The translations under genes were made by a program, and so were the position numbers. This document shows positions 63,916 to 64,000 of a stretch of DNA of 64,000 nucleotides, in pieces (position 1 is the first letter of the stretch; every line of letters starts with the position of its first letter). This DNA is from Closterium sp. NIES-65. Taxonomy: Eukaryota > Streptophyta > Zygnematophyceae > Desmidiales > Closteriaceae. The notes beneath the pieces are model-generated. The model searched no databases. It was not told the origin of the DNA and was given only the letters and a program-made list of their open reading frames with translations. Location: NCBI GenBank assembly GCA_948144175.1, contig CANXME010000244.1, positions 310,001 through 374,000 on the forward strand. Reading direction: 5' to 3'.

Positions 63916-64000
63916 AGCTGTGCCAGTCTTTCTGGCAATTCGTTCGTGACAAGCGGCGTGAGCGCGGCATCGAAACCCGCTGGATTATCAACGCTGACCA
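63916..64000 (+). pseudogene. pogo-like transposase fragment (start of DDE domain), right of copia R
   Basis: Third-frame translation from 63918 gives CQSFWQFVRDKRRERG followed by IETRWIINAD, running off the window edge. The final NAD matches the first catalytic Asp of pogo/Tigger-type DDE domains, where N-x-D-[QE]-T-P is usual, preceded by a hydrophobic strand. It is on the same strand as the HTH fragment at 56385-57222, and only R lies between the two. Together they suggest one gene of the pogo superfamily (transposon or domesticated host gene) disrupted by R. The identification rests on a short motif. Confidence 0.5.

Noticed and set aside
1-64000. Bacterial or phage content, toxin-antitoxin or defence systems
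   Set aside because: No such genes were seen; all long frames with recognisable motifs are retrotransposon gag/pol or pogo-like.

Overview
This window is almost entirely nested LTR-retrotransposon DNA. No intact host gene, rRNA, tRNA, CRISPR array or bacterial-type operon is visible. The elements have plant-type features: primer-binding sites of the TGGTATCAGAGC (initiator tRNA-Met) kind, short LTRs beginning TGTCA, Ty1/copia polyproteins and a Ty3 chromovirus with a C-terminal chromodomain. That points to a large, repeat-rich genome of the green lineage. A streptophyte alga is my guess, but the window alone cannot prove it.

Layout, left to right. (1) 1-10160: an old minus-strand copia (B), split at 633/8068 by a second minus-strand copia (A, 634-8067, both LTRs present). 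(2) 10167-13635: a lone 594-bp LTR with an adjoining polypurine tract (X), then a plus-strand Tnt1-like copia fragment (C) carrying a perfect solo LTR with target duplication TTTGA. (3) 13636-16358: two minus-strand copia remnants, E joined to F. (4) 16404-29575: an old minus-strand copia (G, target duplication CCCAA), split by a plus-strand copia with 0.88-kb LTRs (D, 20781-27259, target duplication CGAGG). (5) About 0.67 kb of unassigned DNA (16359-16403 plus 29576-30204), the target of G. (6) 30205-34676: a staircase of three minus-strand 5' ends (H, I, J), each with its own LTR and GC-rich tandem-repeat leader. (7) 34677-41510: a minus-strand Ty3-type gag, interrupted by a young plus-strand copia (K, target duplication GCTCC) and by a 373-bp TRIM/SMART miniature element (41114-41486, target duplication GCCTT). 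(8) 41640-45026: a decayed plus-strand Ty3 chromovirus. (9) 45027-48165: a plus-strand copia remnant (L), split by a 1.5-kb non-autonomous LTR element (M, target duplication TACTG). (10) 49048-55936: the youngest large element, minus-strand copia P, with identical LTRs, target duplication GAAAG and one uninterrupted 1,981-codon gag-pol frame. (11) 55937-64000: a gene with a pogo/CENP-B-like helix-turn-helix, apparently disrupted by plus-strand copia R; a fragment that looks like the start of its DDE catalytic domain reappears at the right edge.

The main copia family (A, B, E-L, P, R) shares an unusual architecture: a 0.2-1 kb GC-rich minisatellite leader between primer-binding site and gag, a Gly-rich run in gag, and a 15-bp minisatellite encoding Gly-Gly-Ala-Glu-Pro units between integrase and reverse transcriptase. 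Two copies (G and R) share a derived form without the usual gag N-terminus. Relative ages from nesting and from LTR comparison by eye agree: P and the TRIM are youngest; A, D, K and M are intermediate; G is old; B, C, F, the Ty3 elements, L and N are oldest. I found no convincing new cellular system. The most interesting items are the TRIM, the non-autonomous element M and its LTR relative, the gag-less G/R subfamily, and the split pogo-like gene.
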